Assembly (NCBI GenBank): GCA_023846275.1
Contig: CM043871.1
Location: 32,022,569 to 32,086,568 of the forward strand
Direction: 5' to 3'
Source: Vanilla planifolia
Taxonomy: Eukaryota > Streptophyta > Magnoliopsida > Asparagales > Orchidaceae
DNA: 64,000 nt
The notes beneath the pieces are model-generated. The model was not told the DNA's origin. It did not search any database and saw only the letters and a program-made list of their open reading frames with translations. The translations under genes and the position numbers were made by a program. Within the stretch, counting starts at the first letter, position 1; every line of letters begins with the position of its first letter. This document shows positions 38,086-51,700 of this stretch, piece after piece.

Positions 38086-39864
38086 TTGAGCGCCCGAAAA
38101 ATAAGGCAGTCGGCAAGCAAATCGCCGGAAAGGGAATCCTGTGCTGGAATTCTTGAGGAAAAGGCTGGGGACTCAGACACAAACTTTGATAGAGTTAATG
38201 AAGCCAAGGTTACCGCGGGGAAGACGGAAGCCGATTAACACGAGATAGAATCGTCGAAGGAGGACACTACGTCCTCAGGCAGCCCTGTGCTGGCGATTGA
38301 ATCAGGGGAGGTCACAGCGGTACTGAATAAAGGGAAAGCAGCGATGGGGGAGGCTTGTGGTCACGAAAGACTGTGCTTGGGTGTGCCGACTGAGTTGGAG
38401 GGGAGGAGGAAACAGTAGGAGCAGGCTGAATGCTCGAGAGCACAGGAATCAAAATTTACTGATCAGAATGCAGGGGACAAGGAGGACTGTGTCTCTCAGT
38501 TATTGGCTAGAGAGGAGGCAGCGAAGGTGAACAAAATCAGCTTCAAGGAGGCTTTAACATCTAATAACAACAACTCCAGCAGACGGGCTACCTCATTTGT
38601 GCGGATGGCCTCAATTGACGTAAAGGAAAGAGCGGCAAGATTACCATACCACGGGGACAATGAGGAGGTTCTCATGTCGTCGGAGGCTTGTTACAGATGG
38701 ATTGAATTACATAAATATGACTTGGTCGGGCGTGTTTACGGTAACAACCTCCCGTTTTTTGTGATAGCTCGTGTTCTGCAGAAGAGATGGGGGAACTACC
38801 GCAATTTCAAGGTTTTGGATCTGATGAATGGGTATTTCTGCCTTCATTTCGAGTCCATGCAGGATAGGAATGAGGTGTGGTTGGGTGGACCTTGGCAGGT
38901 GGCCGGTCAGGCCATGGGTCTGGATGTCTGGTCGCATGAGTTCCGACCGGACGACAGGATGACTATGTGCGCACCAATTTGGATTCGTCTTCCGGGACTT
39001 CCGTTGATCTACTGGGATGTGGAAAACATCCTCCGCATTGCCAAGGCGGCGGGAGAGCCTTTCTTGCTGGATGGCTGGACAGCGGACATGTAGAGGTCCG
39101 CCTTTGCGAGAATTTACGTCCACATGGACCTCTCTAAGCCCCTGAAACCTGGAGTTTGGCTGAGGGGGGAGTTTGGGAGGCTATATCAACCTTTTGAGTA
39201 TGAGGGTTTGCCTCGTGTTTGTTTCAGCTGTGGTCGGGTGGGACACCTGGCAGAGCAATGCAGCTTATGGGAGCCAATGAAGGATGCAGATGGTAGTGAA
39301 GGCGGGGAGGAACCGGAGAAGGCACCATTAGCGAAGGCCTTAACGCCAACGATTACCAAAAATACTCCAAGGAAACTCACGGCAGGATCCATTGGAGAAA
39401 GGGTGACTGAGGACAAAACAATGGAAAACGCGGGACAAAATGCTTGATGTGTGTCTAAAGAAGGCTTTGAGAACCCCGGGATTCAAACGCAAGCGGGGAG
39501 GCCGGAGGAGACCGTAAGGCAGGGAACCCTTGGACCATGGATGCTTGTCGCTCCTCGACGGAGGAGGCAGGGTGCCTGGGCGGCTGTGTAGAACCGAAAC
39601 ACCTACCCGAGCAGTCTCTCAAGAGGAAGGTCAGCCAAAAACATGAACCTAGGAAGGAATGGAAGGTTGAGAAGCATATCCGCAGCCAGTGGCAGGGGAT
39701 TGTCGAGGCGGGACTGGATGCCCAAGACTCAGGGGAACAGGGACAGAGACCTTCAAGGCCATCAACATGGGACGAACTGGGAAGCAGAGGAAGCAAAAAT
39801 AGAACAGGCGAACGGCAACGGAGAGGATGGTGGATGTAAAGTTGATGGTTGCATTAAATCTTAG
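38086..39864 (+). pseudogene. LINE ORF1 (DUF4283, CCHC zinc knuckle), five nonsense codons
   Basis: ORF1 encodes the nucleic-acid-binding protein of plant LINEs. A single reading frame runs the whole length without a frameshift but meets stops at 38236 (TAA), 38416 (TAG), 39091 (TAG), 39445 (TGA) and 39589 (TAG). The DUF4283 domain lies at about 38670-39120 (blocks LVGRVYG, FLxHFxS-like and WxxGGPW-like). It continues through the 39091 stop into DLSKPLKPGVWLRGEF. The zinc knuckle is at about 39220-39262, CFSCGRVGHLAEQC, with all C-x2-C-x4-H-x4-C ligands present. The GPWMLV signature typical of this protein class is at 39532. A basic tail follows to about 39864. The first 300 bp are low-complexity and acidic. 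The start codon is missing or outside the copy. Confidence 0.85.
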
Positions 39865-40008
39865 TAGCTGGAGGGTTCCTACACTGCGTTTCGTGGAGCG
39901 CAGACAGATGGAGGTGATAAATGGGATGGCAAAGTCACAACATGATTGTGAGTGTCTGAGTTCCCTCCCTGTGGGGTGGAAAAAGCAGGGGATCCTAACA
40001 GGTGGCAA

Positions 40009-43000
40009 ATGACAACAAGATTAATTATCTGGAATATTAGGGGTGTCCGAGACAGAAAGTCGAAGGGTTACTTGCGAAGAATGGTTCGTGGCAATAGCGT
40101 TGAGGTGGTGGCGCTCATGGAAATTAAGGCAAACAATTTCCAGAGGAAGGATGCAGATTGGTTGCTCGGGAGGGGCTGGAATTTTGCCGTGCAACCCTCG
40201 GAGGGGATGTCAGCGGGAATCATTATAATGTGGAGGAGCTGGGTAAACATCAATATCACGATAACCACGTTACATATGGTGGCTTTCCAAATAAATCTGG
40301 AAGGAAGAAAGGTGATGAATTGCTGTGTGATCTATGGCCCGGAGGATCACTGTAGGTGGCGGGAGGTTTGGGAAGAGGTAAGGCGCATGGACACGGGAGG
40401 AAATCCACTCATGGTGGCAGGGGATTTCAACATCATAATGTCACAAGAGGAAAAAAGAGGCGGGAGGAAATTCAGATTTGGGAAGGAGCAACAGGAACTC
40501 GCAGACCTAATGCAGGACATGCAGTTGACGGATGTGGGGTTCATTGGGAATATTTTCACATGGTGTAATGGGAAGACGGGGGGTGCTCGTATTCTAGAGA
40601 GACTTGACAGGGTTCTCCTTAACTCTGTGGGATTGCAGGATTTCCAGAATTGCGCTGTAACATACCTCGGCAGGCTGGGCTCTGATCACTGTCCCCTGTT
40701 GATTGATATGGGCTGTCGGCAAGCTAGAAAGCGCATCTCTAGAGCTCAATTCGAAATTTTTTGGCTTCAATTTTTGCAGGCAATTGGTGTTGTGCACCAT
40801 GCATGGAGCAGAAGTGTGAGAGGTGATCAGATGGTGGCGCTGTCGACCAAATTCCGTCGTTCTTTAGGTGCGCTGCGACAGTGGAGCAAAGAAGAATTGG
40901 GAAACATTGTAGATATAAACAAGAAGCTGGAGAGTCGCATTAATACATTGCAAATAAAAGAATCCTTAGAGGGTCTGCTGGAGGAGGAGAGCGTTCAGCT
41001 TGGCCGCACAATTACGGCATTTCACCGTGGGTGCGCCCTGGAGGAGAAGTGGTGGTGGCAGCGAGCGAAGCTTCATTGGGCACAGCTTGGGGATCAAAAT
41101 ACCATGTTCTTCCATGCTGCTGCTTCGGCTCGGTCACGCATGAATCGCATAACTATGCTGAAGGATGAGGAAGGGAAGATGATGGATACGCCAAAGGAGA
41201 TTGGCGATGCACTGTTGGGTTTCTTCAGGGAGAAATGGAGCAGCGATGGTCGCGCGCCTCCGCTGTTAAACTTTGTGCCGAGAGCCACTGTTAATGAAGA
41301 TATGGCCTCTCAGCTATGCAGCAAGATTGTTGAGGAGGAGGTTATTGACGACCATCAGGGGGATGAGGAGAAACAAGGCGCTTGGAAATGATGGCATTTC
41401 TGCTGAATTCATCCATGGTTTCTGGAAGATTACTAGTAGAGATATTACCTGCGCGGTGTTGGCATTCTTTGATGCTAAGAAGATGCCGAAAGAATGGAAG
41501 GAGACTTTGGTGGTACTGATTCCCAAACGGAAGGGCGCTTGTATGCCGGCTCAATTTCGACCCATTAGCCTTTGCAATACAATTTATAAGGTAGTGGCGC
41601 AGGTCTTGGTGGAGCGGCTTAAGCCCCTGATGCCTCTCCTCATATCGCGGGAACAGGGAGCTTTTATCCCAGGTCGCTGCATCTCAGACAACATTTTCAT
41701 TGTGCAAGAAATGGAGACACGCATGCACTCTTGCTCATCTATATCTGGTCTCATGGCGGTCAAGCTTGACATGATGCAAGCATATGACAACATCCGGTGG
41801 GATTTTTTGATTGAGATGCTGAGGATCCTTGGGTTTCCCCGGCTTTGGTGTGATTGGATCTCTGCCTATATCATCTCCCCCTCTTTCGACGTACTTGTTA
41901 ATGGCGTCCGCCTGCCCTGGGTGCAGGCTCATCGCGGTTTGAGGCAGGGCTGCCCTCTCTCACCGTATCTCTACATCATTGCGTTGGAATACCTCTCGGC
42001 ACTTATGCATGAATATGAGACCAAGCAGCTATTGGGGTTCAGACCTGGGCAGCACGCACCGTTGATTTCTCATTTGCTGTATGCGGACGATGTCATTATC
42101 TATGCCAATGCAACGTACAAGGCTGTGCGCTCAATTCGCAGAGTAATTAAGCTCTTCAACAAAGCAGCAGGCTTGCAGACTAACCTCTCTAATTCCAGTG
42201 TTTACTTTAGCAGAAGGAGCAGCAGGATAAAGACTATGAAGGTTGCCAAAAAGCTTGGTATGGTGCGCGGGGGCTCCCTAACTTATCTTGGAGTACCAAT
42301 CTCGGCGAAGAGGCTTAAGAGGGCTGATTTAAATTTCCTAATTCAGAAAATGGAGGCATGCATTGCAAGCTGGCAGATTCGTCCCCTGTCTTTGGCTGGT
42401 AGAGTCTCACTTGCCACCTCGGTGCTCAACGCTATTCCCACTTATGTACTCAGACATTGCACTGTGTCGGCGGGTGTCATCGACGAGATGGAGAGGCGCG
42501 TGAGGAGCTTCCTGTGGAATGGAGCAGTAACACTCACATGATCCACTATGCGCCATGGAGGTGTGTTACACTTCCAAGGAATGCGGGCAGCTTGGGGCTG
42601 AGGGACTTTCATGTGTGGCAGCGCGTTTTGATGATGAAGCAGTGCAAACGGCTGCTGTGTCGCGGGGAAAGCCCTTGGGTTGACATCCTCAGGAGAAAGT
42701 ACGGGGGCAACTTGGTGACTTCAAAGACTCCGTGGAATATATCCCAATCTGGCAAGCTGGTGCTCAAGGCAATGCCGACTGCAGTGGCGGAGTTTGTTTG
42801 GAGAATTGGTGACGGGAAGGAGGCGAGATTTGAGAAAGATAACTGGCTTGGCTTCCTCCCTATCTGTATGTGGCCGACGCTGATCAATATGGAGACAGTC
42901 TGGCCGGCGAGGGTGGCGGATTGTATCAATGAAGAGGGCGAGTGGGACGTTAACAGCATTCGGGCTTGGGCAAGTGCTCTGCTCCTTAACAGAATCCTTC

Positions 43001-44194
43001 ATTTGCCTAGGGCGAGATCCTCTGCTCGTGACATGCTGGTCCAGGTGCACACGGAGGCGGAGGAGGTGGACAACGGCAAAATTTATTGGGACCTGAAGTG
43101 CAAAGAGGGTGACGGCCTCTTCACGGCGAGCTGGCGAGTTCAGAATAGTTAAGGGGTCTCTGGAAGATAAAAACACTGCCGCGGGTGCGCCTATTTCTTT
43201 GGCGGGTGGTGAGAGACTATCTCCCCACGGCGACGTGGCTGTCGCGGAGGGGCATGGCTGAGAACCGAGGCTGCGTGTGGGGCTGCGAGGCGGAGGAGAC
43301 AGCGCAACACGTCTTCTGGAGCTGTCCGCAGGCCCAAGCTCTCTGGCAGGATTCCGCTGCACGTGACGTCGTGGCTGCAATATTGTTGGCAAGGGACGGG
43401 GCTCCAAGCGATGAGGAGGTTAACGACGCCGGCCGCGACTTCATCCGGCAACTTATGGACTTCATTGGTTCGCCGGCGGCGAGGAACGGGGTCGGGGCTG
43501 CGCACACTGCATTTCTGGCTACGTCGTTATACTATATATAGGGGAGGAGGAACGCGAAGAGACATAATGTCCCACTTGGCAACCTTGCAACTTTATTACG
43601 TCATGTTACGATGGAGATCATTGCTGTAGCTGAGCAGCGTAGCTTACATACATCCATGTCCTGCGGGAACCCGTACAGTTCGCCCGAACTGCCTGTAACC
43701 CATAGTTGGGTCCCCCCCCCACTGGATGGATTAAAGTGAACTGTGACGCTGCTTGTGGACTGGATTCTACAGGCATTGGAGTGGTAGTGAGAGACCATAT
43801 GGGGAGGCAACTCCTGGTAATGGGTAGGAGGTTTGTTTCTCAGGCAAGTGAGGCTATGGAGGTCCAGGCAGTACTTGAGGCCTTTCAGCTACTGCGAAAG
43901 TTCCTGTCACAGTTCCAAGCTATTGAGATGCAGACGAACTCCATGACGGCGGTGTTGACGATCCGAAAGCTTATTGCCAACGCACCTGTGGTTGGACCTA
44001 TTGCTGAGATTATACGTTGTGGTAGTGATCTGGACGCCCTTACTATAACACATGTATACAGGGAAGGTAATCAGCCTGCCGACTGGGTGGCACGTGCTGC
44101 TTGCCGTAACGACTTTGTTTGGGATAGTGGGACCTCATATCCCAAGCCGCTCATCAAGCTGTTGTTGTTAGATTACATGTTCGATCCTCCGTGA
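40009..44194 (+). pseudogene. LINE ORF2 (endonuclease, RT, zf-RVT, RNase H), frameshifted
   Basis: The ATG at 40009 opens a polyprotein of about 1395 codons, the usual size. The endonuclease lies at about 40009-40720 with WNIRG, ALMEIK, VAGDFN, RLDR and SDHCPLL, so its catalytic Asn, Glu, Asp and His are present. The reverse transcriptase lies at about 41370-42210 with FRPISLCN, KLDMMQAYD, RQGCPLSPYLY and an intact LLYADDV. zf-RVT lies at about 43150-43370 (CVWGC and HVFWSC). RNase H lies at 43715-44194. Disruptions are a +1 shift near 41350, a one-base loss near 42520, another near 43147, a TAG at 43539 where homologues have a Trp, and a frame change at the C9 run 43712-43720. RNase H has the catalytic Asp of VNCDAA, the Glu and the last Asp (NQPAD), but the third acidic residue is Asn (QTNSM where TDS is usual). 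Confidence 0.9.
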
Positions 44195-44243
44195 GGATAG
44201 CACTCAAAATGTATTTTGCTGGGCTTATGCCCCTTTTGAATAT

Positions 44244-44252
44244 AAAAAAAAA
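44244..44252 (+). other. Poly(A) tail of the LINE
   Basis: An A9 run lies about 50 bp after the RNase H stop codon, followed by AT-rich host sequence. This is the expected 3' end of a target-primed insertion. Confidence 0.7.
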
Positions 44253-46961
44253 TTAAATAATAAATCATGCAACTCACTAGGTATGCAATATTTTAAGGAA
44301 AATAAAAAAAATGAGTAAAAAAGATTTTAATAACATCTAAATTCCCTCATTAAATTCTCATGTAATCTAAGTGTCTCAAAAAAACTATTATAGGTTGACA
44401 TTTCAATTATCAAAATAAAGAAACTTAATAACATTGTGTTACTTAAATTAGTATTTATCTTAGTATTAGTTACAATTAACACTTAAACATCTCAATTAAG
44501 CTCATTAAGTTAATTGATCAAGTTTTATATATAAATATCAGATGTGTCCTTAATACATAATATAAAAAATACTTTAAAATATTAATAAATATAACACAAT
44601 GATTTTTATTATCATCAAATAAGTGATATAATGATCGAAGGGTACAACACTTTATTCTTTTTTCGTTATCACATTCTCTTAATAAAAAATTCATATAAAG
44701 TTTATATTTATATTAACATTACATGCTCTACTATGTTCATTGCACAACAAGAGCTTATTGGGACATCAAAAGACTCTCTTTGTTGGAGTATTTGTTAGTG
44801 CCATCAGACCATTTGAATCTTCTTATCAGACCATCTAATGTTCATTTTAATTGCTTGAGCATCCTACCACACTTTTTTTTATCACATGTTGAATAGTTGT
44901 CAGATTATCTAATAAATATATAACATAATTGTTCTTCTCTAGTGCTCCATTGGATTATTTGTTAACTAGATTAAATTGTTCAACAAAAACCTAAAGCAAT
45001 GGGTTTTATCTTATAGTCATGGCTTTTAATAGAACCCTTGATTTTTTTTATTTATAAATATAAGAATTAAAATCAATAACCAATATTTAAAAGTTTCTTT
45101 TTCCTTTATTTTAAAGTACGTTCACTTATTTTAATATAGAAAACTATGATACATTCTTATAAATAAGAAATATTTCTAGGGGTTATAAAATTATTTTTAC
45201 TTATTTTGAAGAGAGAAAACTTTTTGTTTGTAATGGAATAAAAATCATCCTTTTGGAAAAAATTATTTTTTTAAAAAATGTAATAGAAAAATAACAAATA
45301 TTATTCTGAATTAAAACTACAAGCTCTTATAGTTGAATAAGATAGTACCAATAAATACCTTAAACTAGATTAATTATCATAGTAGCTTTAATCTTATGAA
45401 TGAAACCTATTATAGGATATCTAGGAAACAATACAAAAAACATAGGTTACGTTATCATCTCTTATTGTTTTCTCCTCAAGTCCTATGAAGCACATCATTT
45501 TCACATGTAATTTTTTAAGCCAAAAAATTAATTGATCCAAATAATAAAAGCTCGATGTGAATATATATATATATATATATATCTCATACAAATCATTACA
45601 AATTTAGGACAACTAAATGCTGAGGTCAACAAGCATACATATATTCAAAAAAACCAACATAATGTGTAGAAAATAAAAATGTATAAACAAACCATAAATT
45701 GTCTAAATTCAATATGATCCATTAATCTCTTATTCCACTTTATTCCTTTAATTATTCATTTCAATTTATAAAGAATTTGACATTTTACTTACATTTTTTG
45801 GTAACCATTATCAAAGCTTTACCCATTAAATCCACATTGTGAGTTTAGTAGACTATACCATTTATTTTACTTTTGATATATTATTAATAGGCTTTATTAT
45901 GGATTATGCCCAATATAGGATATTTCAATGAGGATACATGACTCTTATCCTTTTCTTTTTAGATGACTAGGCACAATTTCTTTTTTAGTTTTCAATCCCA
46001 TATTTGTAAGCACATTTTCTTTTTAATTTTTTTTTATTTCCTAATTGTTACACTTAATCATCTCAAAATACAAATGTTCATATGCTATATTTAAAAAACT
46101 TTTGTGCAAATCAATGTAAGTATTTCACAAAGTAATAACCACAACAAGATGACATGAACATGACCCTAATATGTCATTTTCAAAATTATTATCAATTTTT
46201 TAACTAAGAAATACAAACACACCCACACAATTTTTTTAATATAACAAACAAAACCAATACTCCAATGTGCTAAAAAGATTCTTTTTAAAAATGATTTTTT
46301 TTTTTAATTTGACCAGTAATTAAAATAATAAATACAATAAATGGATGGACAAATGTGCATAGCATGGTTACCTTTATCTAATTTATAAGAGTCACATTGT
46401 AGAATTATAATTGCATAATTTTTGAAGTTCAATTTCTTCCTTTTTTTAGTTATGCAAAATTTTCTCTTGAATTTCTTTCCTTTTCTATTTTCACAAAGTA
46501 GCACTCCTTCTTAAGCCTCACTAGGCTACTACCTAAGAGAAATTTCTCGAATTTTTTGAAAACTCCCGTGACAATCTTGTTCAAATTCCTTTTATAAATT
46601 CTTAAGTGTCTTTTCCTTTCTCTTAGTTCCTCAAATCTCTAACTAATATAATTCTTAAATCTTCTCAACTTTCCTTCAAACAATCATGCCCTTTAGTTTT
46701 CAAAATCCTTGGTGTTGCATGTTATGGAATTGCACTATTGGTGTTGCATGTTTGTGGATTAAGTTTTTTTTTTTAAAAAAAAGAAGAAATGAAAATATAA
46801 TTTTATTAAACATATAATCTTATGATATTTCCAAAATATTTCTATCAAAATAACCTTAAAAAAATTTTGTTGCTAATTTAATTTGATTTTTTTAGGAATT
46901 CTATTGATCAGCCAATTTTCATATTTTTTCAATGTAATTTATTTCTTTAATAATCTAATCT
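44253..46961. other. AT-rich intergenic DNA, no gene seen
   Basis: No coding similarity was recognised. A TA run lies near 45560-45582. The open frame at 46304-46504 (minus) is lysine- and asparagine-rich chance sequence. Confidence 0.5.
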
Positions 46962-46983
46962 AAAAATCCTTAAAATACAGTCC

Positions 46984-47029
<46 letters not shown>

Positions 47030-47037
47030 TTAAAATA
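46962..47037 (+). mobile_element. Minimal retroposed insertion with 16-bp target duplication
   Basis: AAAAATCCTTAAAATA occurs exactly at 46962-46977 and again at 47022-47037. Between the copies are only CAGTCCTTAT and a pure A run. The whole A run is 39 bp (46988-47026), of which the last five are counted in the right duplication. A long perfect target duplication plus poly(A) is the hallmark of LINE-mediated target-primed reverse transcription. The body is almost wholly missing, so its source transcript cannot be named. Confidence 0.8.
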
Positions 47038-47379
47038 ATTGTCATTATTTCTTTTGAAATTGTTTGACATTTTACTGTATAATTGTGACATTTTTTTTCA
47101 CGTTAATTTTATCTTCTCTATGAGCTTTATATCTCAATCCATTTTCTTATTTTATTTAATTTTATTTAATAATTTTTAATGATTTTTAATTATTTGTAAT
47201 ACTTTTTAAAACATTCTAATTTTATACTTAAATGATTATTAAATTCCTTTTGAATTTTAGATTTTTCATTTAATATCCTAAAAAAATTTTATTTTCATCA
47301 ACTTAGTGTTTATGTTTCTAATAAATTATGTATATATTTTTATAACTTGTCTCATTCCTTAAATTGTCATACTTTTTTA

Positions 47380-48600
<1,221 letters not shown>

Positions 48601-48603
48601 TAT

Positions 48604-48640
48604 TTTATTATTATCATTATTATTATTATTATTATTATTT
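48604..48640 (-). other. AAT microsatellite with candidate poly(A) signal in 3' UTR
   Basis: On the minus strand, about 100-135 nt after the cyclase stop codon, an AAT trinucleotide run with one AATG-type interruption ends in AATAAA (complement of 48604-48609). Both the distance and the motif fit polyadenylation of the cyclase transcript, but many AATAAA-like words occur in such DNA. Confidence 0.45.
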
Positions 48641-48738
48641 TGCACTTGACGTGGAGTTTGAACCTTTTGGATGCAATTAAGCACAGGCTGGGGAGAAAAA
48701 GCAGTCAAGTGGGGCGTTTGTAAGCACATTTGAGAATG

Positions 48739-51700
48739 TTAGTTGTTTGCCCGAAGGACCCGAACTCGATACTCTCCAAGTGCCCACAATGGGAAGATGT
48801 TGCGATATGCTGAATAGCTAATCATGCAATTTTTGTTGAAAACTCCCATAATTTCCTGCATCACACAAAGGTTAACTCCCTTGTATCAACTATACTTGAA
48901 AAACAAACAGTTCCGCTATAGTTTCACGAAGATGTTGCTAAAGCAGGCTCACCTGTTGGGGAAATTCGCCATTCTCCATTTGCATATTGATCAAGACTTT
49001 GGCTGCCCGGTGCAACGGCCTTGGATCCCTTTCATGCTGTTCAATGGAAATAGGAATTGAAAGATAAGGCGTTATTATGGAACTCAAGGAAGTCATGAAA
49101 GATTTTGTGTAAGCTTCTGCATGAAACATTTATTAAAAACATGGCCATGAGAAACTTGCGTTGTACAACTTTGTACCAGTTGGACTTTTAGATCGAGAGG
49201 ACAACAATTCTCTTATGTTACCAAAAACACACAATAGTTGAAACCATCTAGGGTTCATCCCATGTTTGCCTAATCCTCAAATTTCAAAAATATTTAAATA
49301 ATTCTTTAAAATTTCACAAGTACTGCAACTATATTAACTTTTGCTTTTTCTTTTTTCTAAACTACCTTCCTCATATGGATTTACTTGAGCAGTTATACAA
49401 ATTATATGGAAATATATGTTGATTTTTGAATGGTGGTTCAAGAACACAAAAATGTTATTGACTATCCAGGCATATTTAACTATTTTTAAAACCTAAGAAT
49501 TATTTATGAATTAGGCAAATATGAGAGACCAATGCAATTGATGTCATTATTGTGCTTGGAAGAGTTTCTGCTGTACATACTTATAATATATTTTGTGTAT
49601 CATTTGTGTACATATTTATTATAATATTGTCTACACTAGTAGATAGCTGATATAGTTCCCACACAAACAGTTTTGCAAGCATTTCACTTTTCAGACTCTT
49701 CTTTTGGTATCCATGGTCATGTATGGTTGATCTGAATGAACAAACGACAGAATGAATATGTAATATGATATCCCAACAAAGGATTTGAAGATTTTTAATC
49801 AAACAATAAAAATTTATCGGTGTAACACTAGAAAACTAGACAAAGCGCCCGGGCATAGAGCCAACATCCTGTTTATTAATACAAGGCTATTGATATAGCA
49901 TTCAACAAAAGAGGGCTTAGATTAAAAAATTCAAAATAAGAAAAACTTCATAATTACATGAAAGTATATAGTTTAAAAGGAGAAGTATGACAAGGGTGAA
50001 TGATCAGAAATACCTGTCCAGAAGCTATTAGAGCTAACATGGCCCATCCAGTGTTCACAGCATGAGACTGGCCGCCCTCTAGATTTGTGTACACCTGAAT
50101 ATAAGAGAATAATGAAAGCTCGTGTTATTATTATAGCTACTCAGGCAAAGCTTATGCAAAAGCTAAAACAGTATGAGGTACACAAATCCTATCTCCAACA
50201 TGAAGTAATTTATAGTCTCCTGAATTTGCTCTTCATCCAACAAGCATCACTGTAACCAACCCGACTAAATTGTACACACAGATCAATAACATAAAATCCT
50301 CCACTGTTTCTTTTCTCTAAGCTATGGTGCTTAGAGTACATTATTATCAAAAGTGCTCATTCACTAATTTGTGGGAAAGATGAAAAATCTGGCAGAGAAC
50401 TTTTGTAAACATATCTCAAGATTTCATATAAATGCCAAGAGAAAGAAAAAAAAAATGAAATTCGTAGCAAGAGTATGGAAGGGAGAAGAGGACTAATAGG
50501 CAAAGAGGCAAGAGAAACCTAATAATGTTGGGGCAACATTGTTGGAGTAATGGAGCAGACTAAGATAACAGAATAGGTAGAAGAGGAGCAATACGAAGGT
50601 GGCTGAGGTGAAGGCACGGCATTACTAGAGAAGCAAGTTTTCTCCAAGGTGTATGTTAATAAGATCCTTTATATTCAAGTATGAACCAACCATCTTATTT
50701 AACATAATGGTGACCTATATACAACTCTAATGAAACTTGTGAATTCAATTACCTATTTTGAAAACTCGAAGAACCAACCAATAGCAAATGTTAAAAAACT
50801 GGGACTTATCTTCAATTTATACCAAAACATTGTCTCACATGAATTAATGCTTATTTTACCAAAGGTTGTTTATCTTGAAAGTAAATAAGAAAATGTTTAA
50901 CATTGTAGAAATGTTTCAGTAGATCAGCCTGTTATACATCAGCTAAAGCAAAATACCCATGTTTCATAGATGATGGTGGGACACTTCTAGAACACTTCAA
51001 ACAGCATACCAATTTCTTAAATAATAAAAAAAGCAATACCACCATTATGCTCTTGCACAATTATTTGGTATTTTGTTTTTCACTGAAGTTGGAGAGGAAT
51101 GATCTTCACTGTCAATCTAAATAGTGGATATAAGGATAAATATAATTTTCATGGTATTTGTCAAGTATCACAATACCTGCTTAATGTCGATCTGATCATT
51201 CCTAATCATTAAGCATGTTCAATTTTATCAATGATATTTATTGTGATACAAATACTTGATCTTATAGCATGTCACATGTACTTCAAAAGTCAACAGAAAA
51301 AAATTGTAAAAACAAGTTAGATAAATGATTAGTCAGAATCTGTGCCTGTGGCTTTAGAAATACTTGAGCGTTATCAAATAAGCTAAGATTTGCTAAACAT
51401 TTAAATTAACGAAAGGCTTATGATACCTAAAACTTCATTTATTGTGAGTTTTGCAGATAAAGGAACAGTAAAGTGAGCACAGATCCACATGACAACACAT
51501 CTGTACTGTTGTATCATGTTCATAAACACACTATACTCGATAATAAAAGAACCAAACATCAACAAATTAAGAAAAGACAATTTGAAAGCATTTGGAAACC
51601 TCATTAATACAAGAAAAAGAAATGAAAGGTTGAACATTTAGTTGACAAAGGGACTATGATGTTCTACTTGTCTTAAGGTGTTTATTGAAGGCTAAGTAGA

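Larger units (their letters stand above)
38083..44252 (+). mobile_element. Near-full-length plant L1-type LINE with RNase H
   Basis: At about 38083 the composition changes abruptly from very AT-rich to roughly half G+C, and it changes back after an A9 tail at 44244-44252. The contents follow plant L1 order: ORF1 with DUF4283 and CCHC, then ORF2 with endonuclease, reverse transcriptase, zf-RVT and a terminal RNase H. No 5' UTR or in-frame ATG precedes the first ORF1 residues, so the copy is probably slightly 5' truncated. Both ORFs are broken, so it cannot move on its own. No convincing target-site duplication could be matched across the ends. Confidence 0.9.

Noticed and set aside
39455-40008. 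Overlapping minus-strand open frames opposite the end of ORF1
   Set aside because: They are shadows of the GC-rich LINE. The plus strand frame 1 continues ORF1 with GPWMLV and a basic tail.
42721-43407. 228-codon open frame on the minus strand within the LINE
   Set aside because: It is antisense to the zf-RVT region of ORF2 and arises from the GC-rich composition. The plus strand carries the recognisable domain.
38040-44290. Possible LINE target duplication (AATTAA-type words on both sides)
   Set aside because: Only short, gapped AT-rich similarity could be matched, which is expected by chance here.
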